64,000 bases of DNA, taken from NCBI GenBank assembly GCA_036346355.1, contig CM070585.1, forward strand, positions 4,665,001 to 4,729,000. Direction: 5' to 3'. Below the pieces are notes generated by a model. The model did not search any database. It saw only the letters and a program-made list of their open reading frames with translations, and was not told the DNA's origin. Both the position numbers and the translations under genes were made by a program. This stretch comes from Rhipidocladum racemiflorum (taxonomy: Eukaryota; Streptophyta; Magnoliopsida; Poales; Poaceae). Positions 1 through 12,045 of this stretch are shown here, in pieces (positions within the stretch are counted from its first letter, which is position 1; every line of letters starts with the position of its first letter).

Positions 1-46
1 TTGTCCTGTTGACCGAACACCTCCAAAAGTGTTCCCAATAGGATTA

Positions 47-1460
47 AATAAGTTTTTCATCCGGAAGAAAAATGAAAATATCCAAGTGATGAGATATAAA
101 GCGTGGATTGTAGCACAAGGGTTCATGCAGAGACCCAGCATCAATTATGATGAAACCTATTCTCCTGTAACGAATGGAATAATGTTCTGATATTTAATAT
201 AAATAGCAACAAGCTTAAATTTAACAATGCAGTTGAGGGATGTAGTGACCACATATTTATATGGTCACTGGATACAGATATTTATATGAGAATCCTTGAA
301 GGAGTTACAATTTCGAATCCTAATAATTGCAACATGTATAGCGTCAAATTACAAATATTGCTATACGAATTAAAATAGTCGGGAAGAATGTGGTACAACC
401 AACTTAGTGAATTCCTACTGAATAAGGGATATTCAAATATTGATGATCATCTCGATATATGTTGATGATCTGAATATCATTGGAACCACAAAGAAGATAA
501 AGGAAGCAAGTGCTTACCTCATGACGGAGTTTGAGATGAAAGATTTGGGTAAAACTAAATTTTGCTTAGGCTTGTATCTAGAGCTTTCTCAGAAGAAAAA
601 ATTTTGTACACCAGTATGCCTATACCAAGAAGGCATTAGAAAGATTTAATATGGATAAACCTCATCCTTTAAAAACCCTGTGGTTGTAAGATCCCTTGAA
701 GTGGATAAAGACTCTTTTAGACCAATAATGAAAAATGAGAAAGTATTGGGACCTGAAGTTCCATACTTAAGCGCTATTGGAGCACTTATGTATCTTGCGA
801 ATTGCACAGGATTTGATATTGCATTCGCAGTAAATTTGATAGCAAGGCACAATGCAGCTCCAACCAGAGGACATTGAGCTTGTGTCAAGAGTTTACAGAT
901 ACCTTCAAGCTACATTAGATATTGGATTGTTTTTCTAGAAGAACCAAGACTTAATCATGGTGGGATATACGGATGCTAGCTATCTATCTAATCCCCATAG
1001 TGTCAAATCTTACACTGGTTTTGTGTTTTTTTGAGGTGATTCGGCCATTTCCTGGTAGTCTTTTAAATAAACCTTAGTAGCTACTTCTACCAACCACTCA
1101 GATATTGTAGCTTTATATGAAGCCTTACGTGAGTATTTTGGCTGAGATGTGTGATTAATCATATCCAGAAGTTATATGGTCTTAATACCGTCGATACCCC
1201 TATGATTATCTATGAAGATAATATTACTTGTATTTCATAAATGCAAATGGATTATACGAAGAGCAATATCATGAAGCGTATTGTCTCTAAATTGTTCTAT
1301 CCTCATGAACTCCAAAGAATGGTGAGGTAAAAATAATGCAAACTAAGTCATGAAAAAATAGCAAATTTGTTTACAAAATCTTTACCACATTCTACTTTTC
1401 AAAGATGTGTTAATGACATTGGAATGAGATGACTTAGAGATTTGCAAAGTTCAGGGGAGT
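47..1460 (+). pseudogene. Copia reverse transcriptase-RNase H remnant (element A)
   Basis: Conceptual translation in shifting frames gives copia RT signatures: VMRYKA.IVAQG near position 88, YDETYSPV near 150, and the catalytic YVDDL near 457-475, followed by FEMKDLGK and a degenerate RNase H region ending near 1460. The longest open pieces are only 65-69 codons (440-649, 680-877). Many stops and frameshifts mean no product is expected. Confidence 0.8.
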
Positions 1461-4047
1461 AAATATCTGAACTATGACCCTTTTGCATGATCCTAAATAT
1501 CATATTTTGTATCCTCAAGATGTAAGTTGTGCTCCTTTTCCCTTAGCGAGTTTTCCCGAAGTTTCTCAGATGAAGGTTTTTAATGAGGCAACTAGGGCAA
1601 CACAGAGTATGTAACATCCCAAAAATTATTTTTCTTGGATTTATTGTGCATTTGCTATTTGTGAGAATTTTCTAGAATTTACTAGGATTATTTGAAATTT
1701 ATTTGAATTAAGAATTCTCTTAAAAATTATTTAAAAGTTTAAATAAAGTTTAGTTTGAAATATTTTTATTTGAGTTCAAAATGTCTCAAAATATATTTTT
1801 TAGACTTTTTTGGATCTTTTGGGGGTATTTTTTCTATTTATTTGGCTTTATTTTATTTTATAGAATTTCTTTAATTAGTAAAACTCAGAAAATACCTTAA
1901 AACCTTAAGTGGGCCAAACCCACTAGGGCCCAGTCCAAACCGACCCATACCCGCACCAGCCCATCCGGCCCGCAAATCCACTACCGTCGCAAACCCTAGG
2001 GATCGAGTCGTCAGATTTTGATCCAACGGTAACGATCCATCCGCGTCGCCTTGCACTATGAGGTGTTTGATCAACGCCACATGTACGCCCACGATGAGGC
2101 CACGTTGTCATCGCCGTGTTACCGCTGGACTCCACCGTCGCATCGGTTGTGCCGCAAAATTCGCGCCTAACACAGTTATTGAGGCGCATTGAATACCTTG
2201 TTGTGTTCGCCGCATTGTGTTAAGCGCATAGCCCTAGGTCTCGACGTTTGAGCCACCATCATTTGCGCATTACCGCTCACCGTAGTTCCACCACCACCGA
2301 CAGTCTTTGCATTCTAGCACCGTCGTCAAGCCGTGATCACCGCGTCCGAGGGCAGATTTGACGATGTCGCGACGAACCACCCCAGATCCAATCAAAACCA
2401 GAGAAAATATGTGGTTGTTCTGTCGTTTCGAGTGTCTTCGTTCTCAGTGTTGGTAAGCCACTGCCACCGTTCTTTGCTTGCTCTCCACCGTTAGATCCAG
2501 AGCAGATGCGTGAGATCTAGCCACGTGTAGCGTAGATCTACCGTACTGTCACCAACCTCCGTGCATTGGTGGTCATTCGATTGGGTTTGGATATTTTAGA
2601 TGTGAACATGCGTCCTCGCTACTGCTGCTGCCTTCGATGGAATCTCAACCATTGGATTTAGACCATATGGTCTAGACGGTGCCACGCGTCAAGCACCAGG
2701 ATATGCCATGTGTGCCACTGCTTCGCTTACTCTTGCGCATTTGTCGTCGTCGGACCCAAATCGGGTGGCATGGATTCTGCCACGCATCGCAACCGCACCA
2801 TGCCGTGGGTTCCTGCTTGCGTCGGGCACTTGCGTCAATGCTGACGTCAGGCTCGACAATCGAAGCTCCGTGGACTGAGTCCACCTTGCATACACGCATT
2901 AGATGTCGACCATGTCCATAGAACCTGGCCCCACATGTCAGCCTAATAGAGGTTTTCTAGAATAAGTTTTTATTTTATTATTTCGATTTATGACATCAGC
3001 AAGATATCATATTAGATTTTTCCAATAGAAAATTTATTTTGCCAAAATCCAAAAATGCCAAAGACATCATAAATTCCTTTTTTTTAGTAGAAATTAATTC
3101 AGATAATTAGGATTTAATCTTTTTCTTTTATTTTAAATTTTAGAGAGCTCGTTCTTCCTCATACGAGCTCCGGTTGAGGTGATTCTAGTTTCTAAAAATT
3201 TATAAAATTCAGTTATATTTATTGGTGAATTTTATTTTATTTTTATTGTTAAATTTGCTCTCTATTTTTGGTATTTATTTTTTATTTATTCGTCATGCGT
3301 AGACGTTGAAGTGTCCGATGGATTCATAAGTGAGAAGCCAACTCAAGAGCAAGGTATAGAGCAGGAGCCAGAGCCTTTTGAAGGCAAGTTGTGATTTGAC
3401 CATGTTGAACTCATTTTTTAGAAGTTGTATTGTTTTAAACTATTGAATGCTAATTCAAAGTACATTGTTTTAAATTAATTTGTGATTAACTATTCAACCT
3501 AATTCAACGTACTATTGCATACCAGGATCATTTATCACCCTAAGATGGTTTATTACTAGTTGGTTGCTATTAAATGCCAATGTGGGCTGGTTAGAACGTG
3601 ATTAGTGTGCTTAGCCTTGCAACAGGTTATTGATATAATTTGGAAGTACATAATCAACTTGACTAATGCTTATGTAACAACTAAGTGGGAAGATGGGTGC
3701 TTTGTGATAATCATCAGGGGTGGTCAATTATTTAGACTGGGGCAAGTGGTATGACTTGGTGGAGGGTTTTGTGTAGTACACCTTGTTGGGTATTACATTG
3801 TTCTTTGTTTAGGCTTAGTGTATTGGGAAGTCTTACCCTGGACAATTAAGGACTTAACTTTGTGCATCATTGAACTGAGACTCAATTGTACAACCACATG
3901 TTCTAATAGAAAGAACTTGGCATAGTAAGTTATCGAGTTTCGGCATTGGCATTCTCAGGTTGTAGGTTGGGGTAGGGTATGGTCACTATGTTGGAATCGT
4001 ATCCAACGGTGTTGTCAAGGCCCCAAGTCCCAAAAGTTCTGGGACAT

Positions 4048-4240
4048 CCGGAGTATCCGGATCAGCATCCGGAGTGTCCGGATCCAACCCGGAATGTCCG
4101 GATAAATGTCCGGAGTATCCGGATTGGGCTGACCGAACACCCCAACCCGGAGTGTCCGGACTAGATGTCCGGAGTGTCCGGGTTGATTCCACCGAAGACC
4201 CCAACCCGGAGTCTCCGGGTTGAGCATCCGGAGTGTCCGG
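4048..4240 (+). repeat. CCGG-N5-CCGG palindrome array 1 (upstream of TATA)
   Basis: Eight units of the 13-mer CCGGAGTNTCCGG (one is CCGGAATGTCCGG) start at 4048, 4069, 4089, 4110, 4147, 4169, 4206 and 4228. Spacing is 20-22 bp with two steps of 37 bp. The arms CCGGA/TCCGG are inverted repeats around a variable centre. The array ends 17 bp before a TATA box. Short open frames across it, such as the PDTPD repeats on the minus strand, are translation artefacts. Confidence 0.9.
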
Positions 4241-4256
4241 ATCGTGCGGGATTTTG

Positions 4257-4264
4257 TATAAAAG
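4257..4264 (+). promoter_or_regulatory. TATA box of nested LTR
   Basis: TATAAAAG is followed by a C/T-rich leader (CCCCATTCACCCCACCTC...). This is the layout of a plant LTR U3/R boundary, and transcription would start about 30 bp downstream. Confidence 0.6.
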
Positions 4265-4853
4265 TCCCATTTCGTGGTCCCCCATTCACCCCACCTCACT
4301 TGGTCTCTTTCCCACCTCTCCGTCGTCTCCTCCACCCCGAGAGCTCCACTCCGTGAGCCCCACCTGGCCGGTGACCTCCCCATTGCTCCCCCACCTCGTG
4401 GAACTCCTCCTCACGCCGGCCTCCTTCTTCCTCCACCCGGCGTTGCCTCTTCTCCGTCCTACTTGGAGGTAGGTCCTCTCCTTTGGGATTAGGTTCGCGG
4501 GATTCTTGGGTCTTAGGGTCATCCGTGGTGGATTTGGGACTTAGGTTTGGGTTTGAGAGTTTGGGGAAAAACTTTGGAAGTGTTAGGGTTTTGGGGTTGG
4601 TTGGATGTGGGTTGGTTTGGGCAATGTTGGGTATTAGGGTTGTGGATCGGGGTTAGATGGTGCCGTTCTAAGCATCGGATTGGTGTTTGGTTGGAGATGT
4701 TAAGGATGAGCCCCGTTCGTCGTGGGTTAGGCTTAGCTTGGAGCTTCTCTGGCTCGACCGCGTGTAGAAAGGATTGTAGATCGAGTTCTCGTGGTGTCGT
4801 AGGACTTGGCGGCACCTCGATCCCTCGCGCTAGATGGGCCAAATGCTCCAGGT

Positions 4854-4985
4854 CCGGAGTGTCCGGGCGGGCGGTCCGGAGTGTCCGAGTTGTCCGGAGA
4901 GTCCGGACAGAAACACCCGGAGTATCCGGCTTGTCCGGAGAGTCCGGATACAAAACCCGGACTGTCCGGGTTAGGCTAGTCTGTC
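4854..4985 (+). repeat. CCGG-N5-CCGG palindrome array 2 (downstream)
   Basis: Six main units start at 4854, 4876, 4894, 4917, 4935 and 4957, with spacing 18-23 bp. They are built of CCGGAGTGTCCGG, CCGGAGAGTCCGG, CCGGAGTATCCGG and CCGGACTGTCCGG variants. The array lies about 600 bp downstream of the TATA box in the transcribed part of the LTR-like insert. Confidence 0.85.
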
Positions 4986-6985
4986 CGGATTCGTTAACCT
5001 GTCGGTCGCGTTGTTTCGTCGGGGTTTTTCCTTATGTGTTCATTTCATTTGCATGGCATGCATCTCATTATGCATTGTACTCGTGTAGAGAGCGATCCCG
5101 CGAGGACTGACGCCGCGGTGACCGATGGTGCGACCGGAGAGCCAGTTACTACCGACCCACAAGCAGAAGATCAAGGCAAGCACCTAAGCATGTTTATCCT
5201 TATGTATCATTATTTTTGAGAATAATGTGATTAATTGAAATGTTAAGTATTGCATTAGAAATTGCCATGTGGGATAGGAATAGATCCTATTTGCTGCACG
5301 TACACCCCTTGTATTCGTCGAATATCTCTTTTTGAGCTAGACTATGGGTATTAATGAGTCCGTGCTTAGAATGCTTAGATGTCGGGGTTTGGGCCAAGTG
5401 ACGGAGGGTTCTGTCACTTGCGGTTGTTATCATTACACACATACTACATTATTTCGGATTTGGAATTGGGAAAGGTTTTGGAAAGAAATGAAGAGTGGAC
5501 CGGGCGGGGAGTTGGTTCATTTGGGTATGGAGACTCAAATGTGTAGCCCCGTCTGTGTCAGTTAAGGATCGATCCGTAAGTGGAATAAGATTGAGCACAC
5601 CCCGGTTGGTCGCATGCCCGATTATGGTACGGTAAGCCACTCTTTCTCTCATATGGAATCGATGGACCGTAACTTCCTGTGGTTGGACGTGGTTGAGGGC
5701 GAGGCTTAGGCCGACTCTCGAGCGCCAAGCCGGGCTTGGGGCTGCTCGAGGGGGTGCTAGGTTTTCGGGCCACAGGAGGACGCTTCAGCGATTGGGTATG
5801 ATTGGGAGGGGGTTGACACTAGGCCCTTGTGGTAAGTGTCGTGCGATCGATGCTTCCCTGCAGGGTTAATTAAGCGATTCGAATTGCCGCGCTCTCGGAT
5901 ATGAGCACGCTTGATCCGAACTTCTTCTGCGTAGTAAACAACTTGAACTTGTAGCTCGTCGTTGGACTTGAGCTTTAAAATGGTTATGTATTGCCTTACT
6001 TTAATTGTTGTTACTTTTAACCTCACACTAGAAGTAAGTGCGGTCTATAACTGCTTTAAATGTGTAATTGGTCTAATGGTCGCACTTATATTACAAATGT
6101 TAATGCTTTTCCGCACTTTTACCCTAAGCTTACTCCTTGCTACAACTAAATGCATAATCCTTTGGAGTCGGTCGTATATGGACCACGGGTAAGACTTGCG
6201 AGTACCTTCCGTACTCAGGCTTCTGCTTTGTGGTTTTGCAGGTGAGGATCCAGCGGGGTGTGAGTTTTGCCCCTACTGCCTGTCGGTGACCGAGCGGGGC
6301 ACCGAGTACAGGTTGTCGACGTTGTACGCCCGGAAGTGTTCAGGGCATGACACTTCCGGAGGTGTCTTACTTTTGTTATATAGAATAGTTGGTTTTACTT
6401 TTGTGAACAGCTGTACTTTTATTTCCGTATTGGAACCGTCTACCGTTCGTTGGTCGCTGTTGTTGGTTGTTTTCGTGGGGCTTCCGTGTGCTGTGTGGTG
6501 TGTTTGTTTGCTTCCGCGTTTTTCTTGCGTCTCTGGTAGTGAGGTTTTGGGCTCGATGCCCCTTTGTGGGAATTGTTGTGATATGGCATTGGGAACCGGT
6601 ATGTGGGGATCTTGGGCGAGTTTCGGATCGCATACCGGGGGAATACCGGGGTTGTTGTCGAGTCGTTTGGATGTTTGTAGAGTTGTCTCGATTGGGCTTG
6701 GGTATTAGCATCGGGATCACCTCCGGTGATTCGTTGCTAGGATCCAACTCCGATGGGAGCAACTGTTCATCCGACAACTCGAGGACGATCTGGGTGGCAC
6801 CTCATAGGTGTACACCTGCACCCGTTCATTCTGTAGGGAGATTCACTTTGTTGGGAATCAGAGTGTAGGGAGGTTACCGGGAGGGCCAATTGTTGGAGTG
6901 AAGTTTCTGAAAAGACCTATCATGATCTCTCTGCTGCACATCAAAGAAAGTGTGTTAATCGTGTAGCAATATGAGATGATCGTGT

Positions 6986-7359
6986 CTTGTGGGGAAAGCT
7001 GTACATTCTCTGCAGAGTGTTAATCAAATCTATTCGAATAGCCTTGTTCACAATCATGGACGTGTTCGGGAATTTCACACAAGGGGTAGTTTTTACAAAA
7101 ACAAAACTTGGGAAGGTTGGTTTGGTGGATAATTAGTTTATGCTATGTGAATCTTTGTGAAACTTTGTGCAACTTGTGGGGAAAGCTGTACATTCTCTGC
7201 AAAGTGTTAATCAAATCTATTCGAATAGCCTTGTTCATGATCATGGACGTGTTCGGGAATTTCACACAAGGGGTAGTTTTTACAAAAACAAAACTTGGGA
7301 AGGTTGGTTTGGTGGATAATTAGTTTATGCTATGTGAATCTTTGTGAAACTTTGTGCAA
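6986..7359 (+). repeat. 187-bp tandem duplication inside the solo LTR
   Basis: CTTGTGGGGAAAGCTG...TTGTGCAA occurs at 6986-7172 and again, nearly identical, at 7173-7359. One difference is CACAATCATGG versus CATGATCATGG. The related LTR at 39768-43227 has a single copy, so the duplication is specific to this copy. Confidence 0.9.
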
Positions 7360-8011
7360 CTTCTTGTTAAATTATTATTATTGTATCATGTTAATAACTC
7401 TTTCAATCTATTATCTTATTGTCTAAAACGTTGCTTTGTGTAAAACAAACCCTAAAGCCATTCATTTGGAATAAGTCTTGCATGTAGTATAATAGACTTG
7501 CATTCTATGCACAATTTGTTGAGTACTTTATGTACACACCCTTGCCACCCAAAATCATCAGTGGAGGAGGAGTCTACACCAGCCTTTGAGGAGTTCCAGG
7601 AGGAGGCAAACGTCTAGGGTGTGAACCTTGTCAGTTGCCTGTGGCAAAAAATTGATGGGTTGCTATGAGTTCTCTATTCCGCTGTAGTTTTATTTATTTC
7701 CTCACATAAGCCATGTTGGTATATTATTGTAAGTTGACCATAAGGTCAATCAACAAGTTTATATTTGATAGATGAAGTTTTTTATTATATTTTCGTTGTG
7801 TATGATTGTGGTATTCATCTATGTTGAGATTGTGTGCACTAGCGTTATCTTGAACTAGTGCAAAATACACAGAGTGTTCAGATTTGCACATACGGATCCC
7901 GACAGGGTGCGAGTGCAATGTACTCTTTTATCCATCCCTTTTTTCCCATTGGGTTTTTGGGAGGAGTTTTTAGCGAGATATATGCATTACATGGTATTCA
8001 CCCAAGGGGAG

Positions 8012-8250
8012 TGCTATAATATAGATAGAATCCCAATCCAAGCATGGAAGGACTCTATCTATTAGTGAGGGAATCCAAACCTATCTACAAGTTAAATTTG
8101 CTATATATTGGGTACCCCTTTTACAGAAAAATTAATATAATAAAAATATAGAACTTTGACCTCTACTTTGTGTGTGCTCTATACTTTGTTCTTGTCATTT
8201 CGTTGGTGTACTGTTGATTGATCATGGGTGAACGATTATGTTTTACAACA
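8012..8250 (+). repeat. 3' LTR of copia element A
   Basis: It begins TGCTATAATATAG directly after the purine run CCCAAGGGGAG and ends TTTTACAACA. Aligned by eye with the LTR of element B (10400-10651) it is clearly homologous, sharing the terminal TGTTG/CAACA-type ends and the segment around TTTGTGTGTGCTC. It is about 239 bp. The bases 8251-8409 that follow hold nothing I recognise. Confidence 0.65.
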
Positions 8251-8504
8251 ATTTACTCACCTGTAGAAGTTGTGTGGCATGTGCCACATCCGCACTCCAA
8301 TTGACAATCAGATTTTGATTCCCAGCAACTCAAGATTAGTTGAATTTATATTTTGATATTTCGATCCGTAACACGCAGGTTATGAAACTTAGAATCCTTT
8401 AGATGATTGCTACTGAGATATAGTATAACTCTTTGTTCTAATTGTTCAAATATATTTGCATTCTATCTTGTTATTGGCGAATCTAGTGTCAAATTATGCG
8501 TGCA

Positions 8505-10110
8505 AATTTGACGTTAAAACTCTTGAGCTAGATCCAAAACCAAAGACCATGACAGAATGCCAGAAGCGCTCAAATAGAGTCAAATGGAAAGATGCAATTG
8601 AGAGAGAATTGCCATCGCTTAGTAAAAGAAAAGTATTTTCTCATGTTAATTAAATATCTCCTAAATATTCCTTGTAGAATCAAAATGGATTTTCATCCGA
8701 AAGAAAAATGGAAATAACCAGGTGATGAGATATAAAGTGAGACTTGTAGCATAAGGGTTCACGCAGAAACCCAGCATCGATTACGATAAAACTTACTCTC
8801 CAGTAATGAGTAGAATAACGTTCCGATATTTAATTTCAATGGCAGCTAGCTTAAACTTATTAATGCAGTTGATGGATGTAGTAACCGCATATTTATTTGG
8901 GTAACTGGATACAGATATTTATATGATAATTTTTGAAGGAGTCAAAATTCTGGATCCTAATAAAAGTAATCGTAATATGTATAGCGTCAAACTGCAAAGA
9001 TCGCTATACGAATTAAAACATTCGGGGAGAATGTGGTACAACCGACTTAGTGAGTTCCTCTTGAGGATGGGATACTCTAATAATGATTATTGTCCTTGTG
9101 TATTCATAAAAAAATCCCAGAATGAATTTTGTATCATCTAAGTCTATGTCGATAATCTAAATATCGTCGAAACCGCATAGGAAATAAACGAAGTAGTTCT
9201 TACCTTACGACGGATTTTGAGATAAAGGTTTTGTGTAAAACTAAATGTTGCTTAGGCTTGCAGCTAGAGCATTTCTTAGAAGAAATTTTTGTACATCAAT
9301 CTACTTATACTAAGGAGATATTGGAAAGATTTAATATAGACAAATCTCATCATTTGAAAATTCCATGGTAGTAAGATCCCTTGAAGTGGATAAAACCCTT
9401 TCAGACCAAGGATGATAAATGAGGAAGTCTTAGGACTTTAAGTCCCATACTTAAGCGACATTGGAGCACTTATGTATCTTACAAATTGTACAACACCTAA
9501 TATTGCATTCGTAGTAATTTTGCTAGCGAGACATAGTGCAGCTCAAACCAAAAGACATTAGGCTAGTGTTAAGACTTTACTCGGATACATTTAAGGTACT
9601 CAAGATCTTGGCTTATTTTACCGGAAGGACGAAAACTTAACCATGGCGAGATATATGGATGCTGGCTATCTGTCTGATCTCCATAGTGCCAAATCTCATA
9701 CAGGGTTTCTGTTTCTCTACTATGGTATAGCAATTTCTTCGTGGTCTTTTAAGCAGACCTTAGTAGTTACTTCTATCAACCAGTCAAAAAAATATAGCAT
9801 TATACGAAGCCTCATATAAATGTTTTTGGCTGAGACATGTAATTAGCCATATTCAGAAGTCATGTGCAATTAATACCATCGATACCCCCATAATTATCTA
9901 TGAAGATAATGTTGCTTGAGTTGCAGAAATACAAATGGATTATGTTAATAGCAATATCATGAAGCATATGGCCCCTAAACTTTTCTATCCTCTTGAACTC
10001 CAGAAGAATGGTGAGTTAAAGATCCTGCAAACTAAGTCATGTGAAAATCTAGTAGATTTATTCACTAAATCTTTGCCAACTTTTAGTTTCTAAAGATGTG
10101 TTCGTCACAT
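8505..10110 (+). pseudogene. Copia RT-RNase H remnant (element B)
   Basis: The opening reads MTECQKRSNRVKWKDAIERE (8550-8615), the usual start of the copia RT domain. It is followed by YSVKLQRSLYELKHSGRMWY near 8980, a YVDNLNIV remnant of the catalytic YVDD near 9143, and RNase H fragments near 9650-10080. Stops and frameshifts are frequent; the longest open piece is 72 codons (8923-9141). Confidence 0.75.
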
Positions 10111-10399
10111 TACAATGAGATGACTTAGGGATATGCAGAGTTCAGGGGGAGTAAATCCCTAACCTATGGGCATGATCCTGAAGATAGTACTTTATTCCAA
10201 AAAATTATAAGTTGCACTTTTTTTTTCCCTTAGAGAGTTTTCTTGAAGTTTTCTCACATGATGGTTTTTAATGAGGCAATAAGTGTAACAGAATGTGCGA
10301 GTGTAATATACTCTTTTCTTCATCCTTTTTTCTCACTTGGTTTTTGGGAGGAGTTTTTTATGAGACATATGCATTACATAGTATTCGCCTAAAGGGGAG

Positions 10400-10651
10400 T
10401 GTTGAGATATAGTAGGACTCTTAGTCCTAGGTGTTCAAATATGTTTGGGCTCTATCTTGTTGTGGGCAAATTTGAATCTATCTCTGATAGGTTTATACTA
10501 TAAATATGGCACCCCTTTGTACAAAAAAATCAATCTAATGAAGAGAGAATAGTTTTTGCCTCCCTATATCGTGTGTGCTCCCTGTCTTTTTTCTTGCTAT
10601 TCACTCAGTGTATTATGTTTGATCTATAATAGTCATCAATTTTTTACAACA
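10400..10651 (+). repeat. 3' LTR of copia element B
   Basis: It begins TGTTGAGATATAGTAGGACTC immediately after CTAAAGGGGAG and ends TTTTTACAACA. The 252-bp unit is homologous to 8012-8250 and to the truncated piece at 8410. A TATA-like TATACTATAAATA lies near 10496-10508. Confidence 0.7.
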
Positions 10652-11037
10652 ACTGCAATGTCTAAACCCAAGTCGCCCACCCTGTTTAATAAATCATCCA
10701 TTTTTGACAACTCGAGTCATATATAGTGGTCTCATATCTCAACTAGGATAGTACATGATTTTTTAAAATAATACATAATTTTAATTATTTATAAAAATAT
10801 TACAACGAAAAAAAATGACAGATAGACCGTTGTTGCCATTTCAACAAACAACATATTACCACGTGGGTTGCCATGATAGATTCACCACTTTAAATGGCAA
10901 CAGAGACCCACACCCTCTGTCACCATTTAAAATGCAAGCGAAAGGCCTACTATGTTGCCGGCAGAGCAGAGAAGAAAGGAAGAGGAGAGGAAAACATAGG
11001 AGAGGAGAGGAGTGTCGACGTGGTGGCCACAGCAACC
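10652..11037. other. Intergenic stretch without recognised features
   Basis: AT-rich, with a run of A/T near 10750-10810. A 120-codon open frame (10815-11177) overlaps it but has no recognisable domain and runs into a tandem repeat, so I do not call it a gene. Confidence 0.5.
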
Positions 11038-11255
11038 CCCCGCCTCATGCAAACATTACTTTCCATAGGGGTGACAACACACATCACCAACTATTCTCGA
11101 TTGAGGTGACAACACACTGCTATATACTATTCATTGGTCGTGACAACATACTGCCAAATACTTTCAATCAAACATGATAGTACATTGCCAATTACTTTTC
11201 ATTAGACATGACAACACATTGTCACCTTCTTTTTAGACCAACATGACCACACCTC
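11038..11255 (+). repeat. 34-35-bp minisatellite
   Basis: The motif TGACAACACA.TGCCAA..ACTTTCATT recurs with TGACAAC-type landmarks at 11072, 11107, 11141, 11175, 11209 and 11244, which are intervals of 35, 34, 34, 34 and 35. There are about six degenerate units. Sequence from 11256 to 11664 shows nothing clear. Confidence 0.75.
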
Positions 11256-11664
11256 TCTAAAACCCTAATTTTCCTGTGTTAAGACTCACACCCACATCCA
11301 ATCCATGTTATAAGTACTCTGCGCGAATAGCCCATGCACCTCGAATTAAGTACTTCATGCCCAACACGACGGACAGATCAGGAAGCCAAGTCGTGGGAGG
11401 GGAAGATAAGGACGAACAAGTTTTTGAGGGCATGGCCATTCCCTTGAGGACACACATCTACGATCCCTTTAACCTCAATCCCCTAGTACCGACTTTCTTC
11501 TCAAAACCGAAGAGTCCTACACCACTACAAATCCCCTCTAGAAGTACGCACAGCTACCTAGCTCACGATGATCGTTTGAACCTATGACATCATTTTTTCC
11601 ACTGCCATATTTTCATGGTAAATACGACATTTCCTAACTATGCTTCCACACATGTATAGCCATA

Positions 11665-12045
11665 TTGCTCGTTAACAATTACTCTTCCTTACAGACAGCA
11701 GATTACAAGTTCATCGAGTGGGTTGATCCACCGTACTGCATACATGCCCAGGTTTATATCCACACACTCCTAGCACATCTAGAGGAACTGGAAGAGGAGC
11801 TCCAGATTGATAAGATCAACAATGATGAGCTCCAGAGGCAGAGGATGAAGGAGAGGAACAATGAGAAGGTGGTCCACCTCGGTAGCGACTACCACCCTTA
11901 CTATTGTTGTGCCAATTCAAGCTGTAGTGGAGCCTGTCACTATCGTGACAACAGCCGAGTCCACGCCATCCTGACAATCAGTGCTCTATGTGGGTGCCAT
12001 AAGGTATCCCATTTGATCCTTATGGGCCTACGCCTTAGTGCCTAG
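11665..12045 (+). pseudogene. GRF-type zinc-finger-like gene fragment
   Basis: The frame reads YKFIEWVDPPYC.HAQVYIH followed by a glutamate-rich helix (LEELEEELQ). This resembles the second exon of grass GRF-type zinc-finger genes, where an aromatic-W-(V/I)D motif closes the finger and a coiled coil follows. An AG acceptor-like site sits just upstream of the motif. The cysteine-rich first part of the finger was not found, so this is a fragment or partial exon. The assignment rests on the motif only. Confidence 0.4.

Larger units (their letters stand above)
4010..6780 (+). mobile_element. Second LTR-like element nested in the solo LTR
   Basis: Alignment of the host LTR with its relative breaks right after ATCCAACGG (4001-4009), where TGTTGTCAAGGCCCC begins, and resumes near 6870. 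The insert has promoter features of an LTR: a palindrome array at 4048-4240, a TATA box at 4257, a pyrimidine-rich leader and a splice-donor-like GAG|GTAGGT near 4468. The right end is not resolved. A candidate is CATCCGACA near 6777, but no matching TSD was found, so the end coordinate is approximate. It is probably a gypsy-type solo LTR; no coding region was recognised. Confidence 0.5.
1610..7904 (+). mobile_element. Tekay-like Ty3/gypsy solo LTR, plus strand, with nested insert
   Basis: It starts TGTAACATCCC and ends CGGATCCCGACA. It matches, in reverse, the LTR at 39768-43227: TGTAACA versus TGTCGGGACCC at the ends, the shared ACTAGTGC...ACACAGAG segment near the end, the shared GTAGACGTTGAAGTG segment, and GAGGAGGAGTCTAC/GAGGAGACTACGCC. 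Flanking 5-mers are GAGTA (1605-1609) and GGGTG (7905-7909), a slightly decayed TSD. After subtracting the insert at 4010 to about 6780 and one copy of a 187-bp duplication, the length is close to the 3.46 kb of its relative. No internal region is attached, so it is a solo LTR formed by LTR-LTR recombination. Confidence 0.75.
1..8250 (+). mobile_element. Degenerate Ty1-copia element A, 3' half, interrupted
   Basis: The left edge of the window lies inside this element. Pieces 1-1609 and 7905-8250 join across a nested LTR at 1610-7904. The flanks of that insert, GAGTA and GGGTG, each differ by one base from GAGTG, which I infer as the original site. The element carries decayed reverse transcriptase and RNase H, a 3' non-coding stretch, a polypurine tract near 8003 and a 3' LTR at 8012-8250. 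It is clearly related to element B downstream, block by block. Its gag, protease, integrase and 5' LTR lie outside the window or are lost. Confidence 0.75.
8410..10651 (+). mobile_element. Truncated Ty1-copia element B
   Basis: A short 5' LTR piece (about 8410-8490, TGAGATATAGTATAACTC) jumps directly into the start of RT, so gag, protease and integrase are deleted. It then runs through RT and RNase H to a polypurine tract (near 10392) and a complete 3' LTR (10400-10651). Sequence blocks parallel element A in order, so the two are members of one family in the same orientation. Confidence 0.75.

Noticed and set aside
3986..4383. Minus-strand open frames rich in PDTPD/RTLRT repeats over the palindrome arrays (also 13043-13288, 23654-23983)
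   Set aside because: The repeats are translations of CCGGAGTNTCCGG units in different frames on both strands; no start context, domain or frame preference.
4048..4985. CRISPR-like array
   Set aside because: The repeats are 13-bp palindromes with 7-10-bp gaps in a plant LTR; spacing and context do not fit a CRISPR array.
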